In this document: positions 35,148 to 48,261 of the stretch, piece by piece
Layout: every line of letters starts with the position of its first letter
Position numbering within the stretch: position 1 is the stretch's first letter
From: Cephalopachus bancanus
Taxonomy: Eukaryota; Chordata; Mammalia; Primates; Tarsiidae
Assembly (NCBI GenBank): GCA_027257055.1
Contig: JAPVLO010000161.1
Location: forward strand, 2,790,001 to 2,854,000
Reading direction: 5' to 3'
DNA: 64,000 nt
Translations under genes and position numbers: made by a program
Notes under the pieces: model-generated
Databases searched by the model: none
What the model was told of the DNA's origin: nothing
What the model saw: the letters and a program-made list of their open reading frames with translations, nothing else

Positions 35148-36511
35148 CAAAATTAATTAGTTAATCATAAATTTTAAGTTTATACAATTTGATAAGTTTT
35201 GACATATGCATGAATCTATGAAACCATCAACAAAATTAAGATAGTGAACATGTCCATCACATCCAAAAGTTTCCCCCTGTCCCTTTATAATTTCTTCCTT
35301 CAGCACCTCCCTCCAGCTTTCACCTCAGCCTGTTCCCAGGCAATCAATGAATTGCTTTTTGTCACTATAAAGTTGTATTCATTTTTCTAGAATTTTATAT
35401 GAATGGAATCAGCCAGTATGTACTGTATTTTTTGGTCTGGTTTCTTTTATTAAGCATGATTATTTTGAGACTTATCTACATCATGCTCTATATAAATGGT
35501 GAATTCCTTTTTATTGCTCAGTATTTTACCATAATTGGTTAATACATTCACCTATTGATGACCATTTGGGCTGTTTCCAGTTATTTTGTTATTGTGAATA
35601 ATGCAATTGTGAACATTTGTGTAAAAGTACAATGTGCATTCTTTTCTTTTGGGTAAAATACCTAGGAGTAGAATGGTGAGATAATATACTGGGTATATGT
35701 TAAACATTTTAAGGAACTGCCAAACGATACCATATGCCCTTCAGCAGAGTGTGTGAGTTTCCTTATTTTCATATTGTCTTCACTACTTGTTATGGTTAGT
35801 CTTTTTCATTTTTGCCACCCTAATAGGTATGTAGTGACATCTTATTATGGTCTTGAATTGCATTTCACTAATGAATAATGGTATTGAGCATATTTTTATG
35901 TGTTATCTATATATCTTCTTTGGTGGACTATCTGTTCAAATCTTTTGCCCATTTTCAAAAATTACATTGTTTTCTTATTGGGTGCCAAGAGTTCTTCATT
36001 CTGAATATAAGACCTTTATCAGATAGATGATATACAAGTATTTTCTCTCACTTCAAGGCTTGTCTTTTATTCTTTTACCAATGATTTACAGGAGAAGTGT
36101 CAAGTTTTGATGAATATAATTTATCAGTTTGTTTTTATGGATCATCCTTTTGGTGTCATATCTAAGTTATTTGTAATCGAAGGCTGCAAGTTTTTCCCCT
36201 TGCTTTCTTCTGGAAGAATTGTATTTTTCACTTTTATGTTAAGATCAGTGATCCTTTTGTTTCTTACGTATTTTAAAAAATTTTCTCTCTTTTTTCTGTG
36301 ATCCATTTTGAATAAATTTTTGTATATATGAGATACATATTTAATACATTTATTTTTGCATATTTATATACATTGTTTCAGCACCCTTTATTAAGAAGAT
36401 TGTTCTTTCTCCATTGAATTGTCTTTGCATCTTTGTCAAAAATTAGCTGTCAACTTACATGCAGGTCTAATATTGTAGTCTCAATTCTATTCCCAAGATC
36501 AATTTGTCTGT

Positions 36512-36718
36512 CTTGGAGTTGCCAAACCAGGGCCCATGGGCCAAGTAAAGCTTGCAGCCTCTTTTTGTATCATCTGTGAGTTACAAATGGTTTTTCTGAA
36601 GGATTGTAAAAAAATAAAAAGGAAATATGACAGAGCACATAAATGCCCTACAAAGACTTTTAAAATGTTTGCTATCTGGACCTTCTCAGGGGAAGCATTT
36701 TTCTAAGCTTGGCCTATG
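36512..36718. mobile_element. hAT-type MITE inside L1M
   Basis: GGAGTTGCCAAACCAGGGCCCATGGGCCAAGTAAAGC-type left end (36514-36550) and TTTGCTATCTGGACCTTCTC with an AAGC...GGCC right end. Related to the short hAT element at 26222-26425. L1M sequence resumes on both sides. Confidence 0.65.
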
Positions 36719-37620
36719 TTGATACTAATACTACATGTCTTGATTACTGTAGCTTTGTAATATATTGAAATTAGGTAATGTTAGTCTTCTAATGTTATTA
36801 TTTTTCAAAGTTGTTTTGGCTATTCTTGGTTCATTTGCATTTCCATATGAATTTTAAAGTCACTTTATAATTTTGTTCCAAAAAGCTTGTCTGGATTTTT
36901 ACTTAAATTGTGTATATTGAATCTATAGATCAAGTTGGGAAAAACTGATATCGTAGTAATATTGTCTTTTAACTCATTAACATGGTGTGTTTCTTTAGTT
37001 TCTTAAAAAGTTTTTCTCAGAAATGTTTTGTGGTTTTCAGTGTACACATCTTTCACATCCTTTGTCTGGTTTATCCCTATGTATTTTTTATGCCACTGTA
37101 AATGGCATCATTTTATAAATACTGATTTCTAATTATTCCCTGCTAGTATAAAAATATATAATTAATTTTGGTATCTTTATCATGTATCCTATAATTTTAA
37201 AATAAACTTACTTTAGTGTTATTGACTCTTTTGTGAATTCATTTTTATTGTATATAATGTTAGTGATGAATAAATACAATTTTACTTCTTTTAAAATCTG
37301 GATACCATTTGTTTTTTATTTGTATTATTGCACTGGCTAGAATCTCCAGTACAGTGTTTAATAGAAGTGGTAAGGATGGACATCATTTTTATTTTTAACT
37401 CATATTAGTGGGAAAGCATTTGGTTATCCATGATTATTTGTGTTAACTGTAGGCTTTCTGTAGGTACCCTTTATCAGTTTGAGAAAATTATGTTCTATGT
37501 ATTGTTCGCTGGAGGATTTTATTAGGAATAGATGTTGGATTTTGGTCAAGTGCTATTTCTGAATCTATTGAAATAATCATTTTTTTTTCTTTTTTTAGTT
37601 TGTTAATATGATAAGCTTTA

Positions 37621-37912
<292 letters not shown>

Positions 37913-38262
37913 AAAAATTAATTATTAATTCACTGTAAATTTTAAAAGTTTTAAAATAAGAAAAAAATTAAATAAAAAATTTAATCACTCATTGGCTTTC
38001 AGATGCTAAACTCACCTTTTATTCTTGGGAAAAGCACCAGTCCTTCATGGTGTATTATGTGTGTGCATACATATATACATATATAACTTGTGCACATACA
38101 TATATGTATACACGCACACACACACAGTGTTTCTTATGGTGGAAAAAAAAAGACAGTCTCTTATGGTTGAAACTTAGTGCATCTTTTGTATTTAGCCTAT
38201 TTGTGTTGTTAACTTGACAGTACTTTTCTTATAAAGAAAATATTTTTGTGTATATAGGCCTT

Positions 38263-38297
38263 TTTATTTTATTTATTTATTTATTTATTTATTTATT
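38263..38297. repeat. (ATTT)n microsatellite at an Alu tail
   Basis: About eight ATTT units immediately precede the T-run of an antisense Alu, so it arose from the Alu 3' tail. The same motif appears again after the Alu (38577-38592), which hides the target duplication. Confidence 0.9.
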
Positions 38298-38576
38298 TTT
38301 TGAGTTGGGGTCTCACTCTGTCGCCCAGACTGGAGTGCAGTGGCCGCTCCTGGCCACCGCAGCCTCGGCCTGCTGGACTCCGGTGATCCTTCCGCCTCAG
38401 CCTTCCGAGTAGCCGGAATTTACAGGCATGCGCCACCACGCCCGGCTGATTTTTTTATTTATTGTAGAGATGAGGTCTCGCTGCCCAGGCGGGTCTCGAA
38501 CCCGCGGGCTCAGGCAATTCACTCACCTCAGCCTCCCAAAGGCGCGGGATTACAGGCTGAGCCACCAAGCCCGGCT
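38298..38576 (-). mobile_element. Alu, youngest type, antisense
   Basis: GAGTTGGGGTCTCACTCTGT at its 3' end, AGTGGCCGCTCCTGGCCACC hairpin region, GGGTCTCGAACCCGCGGG (intact B box) and CCAAAGGCGCGGGATTAC. Well preserved. Confidence 0.95.
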
Positions 38577-38887
38577 TTATTTATTTATTTTTATTGAGTC
38601 TGACAATCTTTGACTTTTTAGTTGTGGATATTTAGACTGTCTATTTTGTTGATATGGTTATGTTTAAATACTTTATTCTCTTTATCTTATTATGTTTTGC
38701 ATATTGTATTACTTATGTAAAAAGTAAAATGTAATACGTTTTCATATATTACTACTTATGTAATAAACTCCATACTGTATTGTTATTGATTTTTGATGAG
38801 CTAATGTGTGTGGTGGATACAGAAGTAATACAGATTTACTTATTTTTGCTATGGCCCTTGCATGGTGTTCTTTTTATTTTTTATTTT

Positions 38888-39171
38888 TTGAGTTGGAGTC
38901 TCACTCTGTCACCCAGACTGGAGTGCAATGGCCGCTCCCGGCCACCGCAGCCTCGACCTGCTGGGCTCCGGCGATCCTTCCGCCTCAGCCTTCCAAGTAG
39001 CTGGAACTACAGGCGCGTGCTACCACGCCGGGCTAATTTTTTATTTATTGTAGAGATGAAGTCTCGCTAAGTTACCCAGGCGGGTCTCGAACCCATGGGC
39101 TCAGGCAATCCACTCACCTCGGCCTCCCAAAGTGCGGGATTACAGGCTGAGCCACCGAGCCTCGCCAGCTA
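38888..39171 (-). mobile_element. Alu, youngest type, antisense
   Basis: TTTTTTGAGTTGGAGTCTC, hairpin region 38927-38946, GCGTGCTACCACGCCGGGC and GGGTCTCGAACCCATGGGC. The target duplication is not clear. Confidence 0.94.
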
Positions 39172-39607
39172 ATTCTTTTCAAGAGACTTAATATGAGAAA
39201 ATACTCTTATACTAGTTGTATTACAATTTCTAGTGCTCCTCTTTCTTCTGTATATAAATGTATTTTTATATGTTATCATTTGCCTTCTACCTAAAGAACA
39301 TCCTTGAACATTTTCTGAATGTCTACTGGTGATTAATTCTTTAAGCTTTTGTAATATCTGAAAATGTCTTTTAAAGACATGTTAATTGTATATAGAATTC
39401 CAGGTTGATCTTTTTTTTTTTCTGTCTCAGTACTTTAAAAATGTTCTACTGTCTTCGTAACTGCACTTTTAAAAATGAGAAAATTAGCTGTTATCTCAAT
39501 ATTTTCTCTCTGTACATAACCTGTCTTTTTTTTCTGGTTGTTTTTAGAATTATCACTAGTTTTGAGCAGTTTGATCACGATCTGCATTGGTTGAGTTTTC
39601 TTTATGT

Positions 39608-39891
39608 ATCTTTTTTTTGAGTTGGAGTCTCACTCTGTCGCCCGACTGGAGTGCAGTGGCCTCTCCCGGCCACCACAGCCTCGACCCGCTGGGCTCCGGC
39701 GATCCTTCCGCTTCAGCCTTCCGAGTAGCCGGAATTACAGGCATGCGCTACCACACCCGGCTGATTTTTTTGATTTATTGTAGATATGAGGTCTCGCTGC
39801 CCAGGCAGGTCTCGAACCCGCGGGCTCAGGCAATCCACTCACCTCAACCTCCCAAAGGTACGGGATTACAAGCTGAGCCACCGAGCCCGGC
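39608..39891 (-). mobile_element. Alu, youngest type, antisense
   Basis: Target duplication TCTTTATGT (39599-39607 and 39892-39900). Contains TCTCGAACCCGCGGGCTC and CCAAAGGTACGGGATTAC. It is inserted in the antisense L1M. Confidence 0.95.
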
Positions 39892-40000
39892 TCTTTATGT
39901 TTCTTTTACTTAGGATTCTTTGAGCCTCTTAGGTTTATGGTTTTATAGTTTTCATCAAATTTGGAAAAAATTTTGGCCTAGTAGGACTATTTTGAGTCTT

Positions 40001-43000
40001 CTCAGCTAATCATTTTATTACCTTATGGACCCACTTAAAAAATACACTCCAGGGTTCTAATAAAAAAATTTTTTTTGACTAGGTCATATAGAAGTTACTA
40101 CCAAGAATCTGATGTTTATAGTGACAGAATCAAGTCTTGACACTTGGAACAGAACAGTGTCTGTTTTTACTTTTATAGTCTGGGATTGCTGAGGTTTTAA
40201 AGGAAGCTCAGGTATTAGAACCTCTGCTGTTATAGTTATGTATTCTCCTTTTAGACTTTCTTACTCCTGAGATTCTTGGCAGGTGGGTGAGGGATAAATG
40301 ATCCTCAAGCATGACATGGTGGCCCTCTGGGTCCTGTGATAACCATCTGAGCACCTACCTTTTAGTTCTGAGTTAGCAGTGAGATTCTTAGAAGTGCTGT
40401 CTACATCCTCCCAATGTTGCATTCATGTAAAGGCTGCCAACTTGTTGAAATATAAAATTTAGTGCTAGAATGATAGATGTTCACTTTGTCCTAGTCCTAT
40501 AATTTGTTATGGTGATATACAAGGGAAAGAGAACTTTAAATATTTGTCTGCTGACTATCAAGTAGAAGAGATTATTCTCCTAATCTCATTTACATTACAG
40601 AGTTTGATACGCAGCATTCATATCTTCTAAATTATGAGTGTGCCAGTTACAGGTCTGTGACTAAGGAGTTGGCTATTTTAAAAACATAATCTCACCAGCA
40701 CATTTTTATTCTCTTTCTTTTTAATAAACTGTCTCTGTCAGATGAAAAGGAATCTGTGCTGTAGCTCAGATTTCTCATGTTAAGCATATTTTAGCCATAA
40801 ACTTAATTATCACAAGAATTTTCAAATGACTCCAACTTTCTCTGTACTTGGTATCAGAGGATACCAAGTTCTATTTTTGAGCTGATAAAATCCTCCTTTT
40901 GAAAGCATTTGTTTATTATATTACAGCTTCACATGAGCTGAGCTCCATCCTGACCCCGTGTTAAGTGTCTGTGGTAGATTTCATTACATCCATATACTGA
41001 AAGTCCTGCCAATATACTGGCAGCAAAATCCTAGTGGAAAATAAATGGCAATAAAAAAGAGAAATGATAGCCTGTGTGAGTGGTGAGGAGCACAGCTTTA
41101 TTGAGACTGGACAACCCCAGAGTAGTGACTTGGCATGCAGACATGAGCTTAAGAGAGTGTGAGTGAAAGCTGATATTGGAATAACGACTCTGTGGCACAG
41201 ACATGGGAATAATTTAATTAATTGCACTGAAATTTCTTTGATGAATAGTTATGTGGTGATAAGCATGAGGTCGAACAGCAGAATGAGTCTCAGCTTTTTA
41301 ATGGGCCAGCACAGCTGCAGTTTTGGATGGCTTCCCACTTTATTTTTGCCTGCAGCTCTCTATTGCTTTACTCATCCACATCTCTCAGCTAAGAGCACCA
41401 CTTGCAGGGCTCCCTCTCCATGTCTGCAGAGCTGAGGGGCAAGTACATTTGGCCATGGGAAGCAGGCTAGTGACTGCTTTGAAATGAAAACCAGAGCAAA
41501 CGAAAATTGTGGGATGGTTTCCTTATGATGGTTGCACCTCCCCCCTTCCCAAATCTCTAGGATGCTTTTACAGAGTCTTTGCTGCTAAGTTGTATAAAGA
41601 TTTTAATAAAAATTTCTTGTCCCTGGAGGAAGAGGCATGTCTTTGTTGTTAGAGAGCTAGAGGGAAATGAGCAATGCAGCCCAGCTGGAGCACCAGCATT
41701 AATCCCATGATTCGTAGCCCGTATTTTCAGACAGATCAATTACTTATGGCTGTAACCAATCTCTCATCGTTTTCTTGCTGTGCGGGACTCCATTTCCAGA
41801 CTTGGCAGCTGACATAACCTTCCAACTTGATAGGACTTCAGCTGTAAATTTCTTCAGGTCTGCTGCCTGCATTCATTGTGGTTATACAAATGAGTTGTTA
41901 AATAAAAATCAAAAATTAAAAATTGTGGGTGGAAATCTCTGCTTGGCTCAGTAACACCCATTTATCTAGGCAACATTTTCAGTTGGATTTTTACAAAACA
42001 AGGCAGATTATTCAGTTGTCTGACTTCCTTCACTGTTATGGACAGGCTTCGCATGAGAGAAAAACCTTCTCTAGAGGGAAGAAATTATCCACAGTGGATG
42101 CATTTCTTATCAATTTACAAGTTGAAAGATTAACTCAGAAATGTAGAGAAAGGAGATTATGAGGAGACACAAAGGGCATGTACAGGTGAGCTGTGTCTAA
42201 TGCATTTCACACTGAGTGAGTCACCCCTCTTCAGCTGCTAGGCTGCCTGGGCTTAAGGCCAGGAGATTTTGTATCAAAAAAAGGTGACCCTTGCTAACAC
42301 ACAGGTGGCATGGAACATGTAAGCTGTTTATAGAGTGTGTCGCTGTGTGAATGTAGAACTTCTGTGAAGGATCTAAACTCAATAGCCTTTGAAGATTTTA
42401 CCCAGAATTTATTTAGTGTTTGCAAGCTATAACTACTACTTGTGTGTGTTGGACCCTTCACAGCTATGTCAAGCCAGTTAAGCCTTCCTAGAAGAGGTAC
42501 TCAGGGGCCAGATAAGCAAATCAGAGAGTCTTTATGTGATCTGACTCACTTTAGACACAGATGGGTGTGTGTTGCTAAAGTACATATTGATTCTCTTTGT
42601 GCTCTTCTCTTTCATTGTCCTTCCATTTCTCCAATGTGTATTCTTTAAGGACTTTCCCATTTTTCCTATGTTAATCAACTATGAAAACTTGCAGGCAAAA
42701 AAAAAAAAAAAAAAAGAGGAAAATGTGGAAGTTTAGAGTAGATTAATAGTTTTATGTTTAACCTGGGGGTGAGATTATGTATTTATTTATATATATTTGT
42801 GTGTGTATCCAAAGTACTTATTGCATACTGCTATATGCTTTGGCAATCTTCTCTTACAGGGGACCCATCAGTAGTGTCCTTTTGGGACAGATATTCAAGA
42901 ACTCTGCTAACAATTAAGGAAGTGAGTTCTCCCTGGTACAGGCTGACAGCCATAGTTTCCCCCTTGGGCTTGTATTACTTTGGATTGATCCTAAAGAAGC

Positions 43001-44044
43001 AAACAAAACATGCAGAACATATTTGTTTGATTCGAAAGTTAAAAATCTGTCTGTGTCTGTTTTCCTTTCCCTTTTTACTAAAGCCTTTCCTAGACATCCC
43101 GATGTGAGTAGTAAAGCATAAGTCATGCAGTATCATGAGGCACTGCCACAGTTCTTGCCCTTCTCCAGACTTGGTTTTTTGTGATCTGCATTTTATTATG
43201 ATTCATTAGAGTATGAAAATTACTCATTGGCAGCCATGCATGACAGTACCCCATCATCAGAGCCAGCCAACAATTGAAAGTTTGAGAGGGAGTAAGAAAT
43301 AAAAGGGAGGTGAGATTTATAGTTAGTGAGTTCAAGTTGCTTTTTTCCTCCTTGGAGTGTTGCCCATCTTATTAGGAGTTCTTTAGTGAAACAAAATGTA
43401 GTGGTAGCTTGGAGAAATTATGGCTACTTTCCAGGGGGTGGGGGAAGCTTAGGAGTCTGTAAGCCTTCTCCCCTGGTTGCAGTTAGGAAGCCAGTTGACA
43501 GTATAATAGGCTTTTGGAAGTGGGTGCAGTGGTTTGTGTGTTCTGTTTGATGTTGCAAATACCAGGCCCTCAGGGAGATCTGCAAAGAGGATATTCTGTT
43601 CTTAAAGAAAGGAAAAGATTAACCTGAAACGTGAACTGAAAAACTCCTGAATTCTAAAGGACTTAGGTGCAACCAAGGAAGAATCTCATTTACTTATGTG
43701 GTAACATCATTTGGCAAGCTGCCTGCTACAGACAAGTAGAGGGATGGGCAAATATTCTTTAATGCTTTTGATTAATGAAAGGCGATTACCAGTAAACTCG
43801 AGAGGATTTGACCACATATTCAGAGGGTATGTGTGTCATGTGTGTGTTTTGTGGATAATGCTTTCTTTGGAGAAATGTGCATACTTATTCACACATAAAA
43901 CTCTTCTAACTGTGTACTTCTTGGAGTCTGCCTAATAATCATTTCTTCATAATCGGCATCATATTCCTGACCTATTAGGAAAAGATATAACACTATTTTA
44001 TTTTGGAGACATTTTTAGGAGTGGTAATGAATGAGCATTAATCC
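40001..44044. other. Repeat-poor unassigned region with candidate conserved blocks
   Basis: Four kilobases almost free of nameable repeats. 40930-42170 has balanced composition and homeodomain-like cores such as AATAATTTAATTAATTGC (41208-41225). That is the look of conserved non-coding elements, but conservation cannot be seen from one sequence. No exon or long frame stands out. An A-run (about 21 nt) lies near 42697-42717. Confidence 0.4.
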
Positions 44045-44240
44045 AATTTTGTCATTCATAAATATTTGCATTCATTTACCACACATTTATTGAGTACCTA
44101 GTATATGCTAGATTATATATAAGCCCTGAGATTATGGCAGTAAAAAAAAAAAGGCACAGTATAAACTGCTGTACTGTAGTTTATAGGCTATGGGAGAGAT
44201 ACACAAAAACAAATAATCATGTAGTTATATACCTACAATT
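44045..44240 (-). mobile_element. L2 LINE relic, antisense
   Basis: CACACATTTATTGAGTACCTAGTATATGCTAG is the reversed L2 3' end, followed by GGGAGAGATACACAAAAACAAATAATC, also in L2 order. Confidence 0.65.
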
Positions 44241-44599
44241 TTTATATAGGCTTTATAGTTAAGAAAAAATTATTGAACCCCTCCAGGATGCTCTAGACGC
44301 TATGATAGGCTCTTAAAAGAAGAAAAGTACCATGTCTAATTTCTGTTGAAGTCAGTGCTTTGCCATTTACAAAGAATAAGTGACTGTGTTTAGTTATGAT
44401 ATTGAACAAAGACCCTGCCCATACAGGAACTATACTTCAGCTCTAGATAGTAATTTTGTACACAGTTCTAAGGATAGCAAGAGTTCTAGAAGGACATTCT
44501 GTTATATACTTATATATAAACCCTGATGTATTCATTGAATACATTGTTACAGCTTCCTCTATCTCTACAACTCTGAATTCAAGATACAGCCTCTTCTCT

Positions 44600-44735
44600 G
44601 TAGCTTTGTTAACTGGGACTAGTCAATCTCTCTGAGACAAAGTTTCACATCTGCAAAATAAAAACAGTTGTACTAATTAATGGGTTTGTAAAGATTAAAT
44701 GGAATTATATATTTGAAAATGTTTCATTAAAGGAA
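44600..44735 (+). mobile_element. MIR SINE, partial
   Basis: CAATCTCTCTGAGACAAAGTTTC, ATCTGCAAAATAAAAACAG and GTAAAGATTAAATGGAATTA follow the MIR 3' half. Confidence 0.75.
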
Positions 44736-45459
44736 TGAATATTTCAATTACACTAATTTGATTTTTATAAATTACATGCCTGTGTTAAATGATCACATGT
44801 ACTCCAATACTATGTACTTCAATTATACATCGATAAAAATTGTTTTAAAAAGAAAAAATACTTTATTTATAAAACACTATATTTATGTGAATTCGCATCA
44901 TTTTTACTATTATTACATCAGATTTTCTAGAGGGAATAACATTTACTGAAGCCAACCATGCTTTATTCTCTTAAGCTTCCCCAAAATCAGAAGGAATATG
45001 ATGCTGATTTCAAATAAAATATGAAAATTATCATATCTTTCCTCAAGTGAGTGTTCCAGAAGAATTAGAATGTAATGCCAAAATTAGAGAAGAAATGAAG
45101 TTTTTTAAAGGTAGAATAGCTAGTACCAACATTTATGAATGATCCTTGAAATATGATCTTGGACAGCTGTTATGCCAAACTTTTCTATCTTACATCCTCT
45201 TTTTGTTTCTTCTACTTTGTATGATTTGTTCTCCCCAGAAAGGGATGAAATTGAAAAGAATCATTATGATTGCATTCTCAATGACTGGGCTCTGACATCT
45301 TGGCCAAGAAGTTCAGGCTTTGCAGCATTGAACAGTGTACTGTAATTCAAATAAGAATCATGAATATGAAGCCACATGAGAACAGTCATCATTTGAACTA
45401 TGAACTTCATGTGAGATTTCACTGAGTGATACTAATCTGCAAAGTGGTATTCTCTGAGT
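44736..45459. other. Unassigned non-coding stretch
   Basis: AT-rich DNA with no gene or named repeat seen. Confidence 0.4.
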
Positions 45460-45476
45460 AGAAAAATCAGTGTGGG

Positions 45477-45567
45477 CGGTTTCTTTTGCCTGTACCAACT
45501 CTGGCATGCCTACATTTCTTTTCTCCCTTCTTACTCTAATAAACTTTGTTTTAAAACTTAAAAAAAA
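45477..45567 (+). mobile_element. Short retroposed mRNA 3' end (91 bp)
   Basis: Flanks AGAAAAATCAGTGTGGG (45460-45476) and AGAAAAGTCAGTATGAG (45568-45584) agree at 14 of 17 positions, all differences being A/G. The insert has AATAAA at 45538-45543 and a terminal A-run from about 45560. This is the signature of an L1-mobilised, 5'-truncated transcript. The parent gene or ERV is not identified. Confidence 0.65.
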
Positions 45568-45778
45568 AGAAAAGTCAGTATGAGTGAATTGAGAACTCAG
45601 CATGCATCCTGCAGTGTATGCGGTACCTGCATGAACTGTGATGTGGTCTCTTTGCCTTTTGAATCATTTTGTCTTAAGGTGTTGAATAGATCATTCTATC
45701 TTTAGTGGTAGATGACTTTTTCTTAAGATTCTTTCCCTAGATAGACTAAATTGAAAAAGTGCATGCTTTTGATCTCTA

Positions 45779-45788
45779 CTGTGTGTGG

Positions 45789-45860
<72 letters not shown>

Positions 45861-45868
45861 TTGTGTAT
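45779..45868. repeat. (GT)n microsatellite
   Basis: Long GT array with GTAT-type interruptions at both ends (GTGTGTGGGTATGTGTG, GTATGTGTATGTGTATG). It produces a spurious minus-strand frame rich in H and T. Confidence 0.95.
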
Positions 45869-47540
45869 GCATTTGCATAAAATATAGAGGTCATCACAAA
45901 GCAGACTAGGCCACTTAGCACTTTCACTAATTTCACATTATCAGAAATTGATTGGAGAGCATATTTCATTCTCCCTTCTTTGTCGCTGATTTCAGATACT
46001 GAGTAATCTGTGTAATTAGTAAATGGTATATATATCTTATAATATTTTACTCTTCTCTGTATTCTATACATTGTTAGCCCCATTCCTAGCTGATAATTGG
46101 TAGTCAATAATGCGTGAAAAATTCGAATGAGATTTGTCTCTGTTACTTATTTTCCTACTACCCTGTCTTTAGTTGTAACTCAGGTGTGAATGACTTTCTC
46201 GTCACTAGGGCCAAATTTAATGTCTATCAAGGGTCAAGCTCTGGTCCACACACTTGAAACTCAGCTTCTTTTACCAATCAGGCTTCATGAGGTCATCCAG
46301 CTGTTCTCTTGTAGGATAAAAGACATCAGTCTAGAAAGCATAGTACTTAAGTGGGCAGAACTATTGGTGAGTCTCTATAGAACAGATCAGGTTGCAGATA
46401 CTTTAAAATATTTGCTAATGGAAACTCTGACTAAGGAAGCATCTTAAATAATATGTAGAATCAGCATGCTGTTTCTAAAACATGTTACAGCATTTATTAG
46501 CTGGGCATGAGCTAAAGGTAAGCTCCCATTTTTAAAAAAAAAAACTTTGTAATGATTAGCAGGGGCCTAGTATAATTTAAGATATTCTTTGGAGTTTATA
46601 AATATGGCCTTATAAAAAGCCTGAATATAAGGGAACTGTGACTTTAAGTCATTAGAAGCCCAGTGGTTTGATAAAATAACAGGAAACAGACAATTTATTA
46701 TGAGCAGTCTCAGTAGCTCTGGATTATCTATAAAACTTTTACAGCCTTCCCCAAGTGGCAAGAAGCCATAAAACTTGCCTGAATGAGGGACTTGTTAATT
46801 TACTTGTTAAAGCAAATTAAAAATTTATAAGTGCTTTTAGGTAAATGAGATCTTCTCTCATTGCTGCCCTTGCAGGGCCCGGGAGTCCTACGAGGGGAGA
46901 GTGGCTATGCTCAGACACCACTGCAGAACAATAAAAGCTATTAAATTGTTCCAGTTTATTACAACAGAGTGTGCAGCTGTTGCCATGGCTAACTGTGGGG
47001 TACTGGTGGTTGACAGCCTGGCATTTCACTAGGTTTTCTGTCTCACTCAAAGGGGGAGGGGAAAAAAAGCCAAGGAAAGGGATGATTTTTTGCTTTTGTA
47101 ATTCTCCAATAGTAGGTGTTATAGACAGGTCTTTTAGTTTTTCCTTGGAGTTATAGACCAGGTCTTTTAGTTTTTACTTGATCTTAGGAAGGCAGACTTT
47201 AAACTATTCTTTCCTATCTCCAGTAGTTTTTCCCTTTATTTCATAGATGGCTGGTTCTTATAAATTCCTGCCCATCATGCTGCCTTTTAGCCACTTAATC
47301 CATGGACAAAAGACAAAACCTTAGGATGTTTTTATAACCTCAACCAGCAACATTTCTTGAAAAAAATCTCTTTCTCTTTTATCCCCCCATATTTAGCTTC
47401 AAATTTAGGAGACAGTAAGAAAGAAAGTCTGGTGTATGTTCTTGTGTACTGAACTCAAAAATACTGTATAGAATCAATAATTTTTGCGAAGGCCAACATT
47501 TATAGGTACAGGCAGATTTTCTTGTTCTCTCCCTTGTATG
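45869..47540. other. Repeat-poor region with a candidate conserved block
   Basis: 46840-47070 is GC-balanced and ordered (for example AACAATAAAAGCTATTAAAT, CAGCTGTTGCCATGGCTAAC, an imperfect RFX-like site). A 32-bp tandem duplication lies at 47118-47181. No exons seen. Confidence 0.4.
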
Positions 47541-47891
47541 AAATGTACACCATGGAATACTACGCAGCCATTAAAAAAAAATCATGTCCCTTGCAGAAAC
47601 GTGGATGAAACTGGAGATCATAATTCTAAGTAAATTCACTCAGAAACAGAAAACCAAATACCATGTGTTCTCACTCAAATTTGGGGGCTATACGGTCACA
47701 AAGATGGAAATAAAGACACTAGAGACATCAATAACAGGGGAGGGCAGGAGGTATTAGTGTTCAGAAACTAGCTATGGGGCCCAATGTTCACTATCTTGGT
47801 AATGGCCCATCTGAGACCCAATCCCCACCACTACACAATATGTAAATGTAACGAATATGCATGTGTACCCTTAAGTCTTTAAAAAAAAAAA
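47541..47891 (+). mobile_element. L1 3' end of an older subfamily
   Basis: ACACCATGGAATACTACGCAG, CATGTGTTCTCACTCAAATT and the tail GCATGTGTACCCTTAAGTC plus A-run. Its 3' end is like L1MA/L1PB, unlike the CCCCACATCT type of the younger L1s here. Confidence 0.85.
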
Positions 47892-48228
47892 TTTCTCAAA
47901 AGAAGACATATGAACAGTTAACAGATACATGAAAAAAATGCAGCGGGGCTCGGTGGCTCAGTCTGTAATCCCATGCCTTTGGGAGGCTGAGGTGAGTGGA
48001 TTGCCTGAGCCCACGGGTTCGAGACCCGCCTGGGCAATTTGGCGAGACCTCATCTCTACAGTAAATCAAAAAATTAGCCGGGCGTGGTAGCGCGCGCCTG
48101 TAGTTCCAGCTACTCGGAAGGCTGAGGCGGAAGGATCACCTAAGTCCAGCAGGTCGAGGCTGCGGTGGCTGGGAGCAGCCACTGCACTCTAGTCTGGGCA
48201 ACAGAGTGAGACTCCAACTCAAAAAAAG

Positions 48229-48261
<33 letters not shown>

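Noticed and set aside
38340..39070. Several proline/serine-rich frames (also at 7516-7914, 15931-16245, 39587-39913, 61679-61963 and 62493-62765)
   Set aside because: All are translations of Alu sequence, recognisable by phrases such as [12 protein letters not shown] and [11 protein letters not shown].
45691..46107. 138-residue minus-strand frame
   Set aside because: Runs through the (GT)n microsatellite; the TH repeat is its translation.
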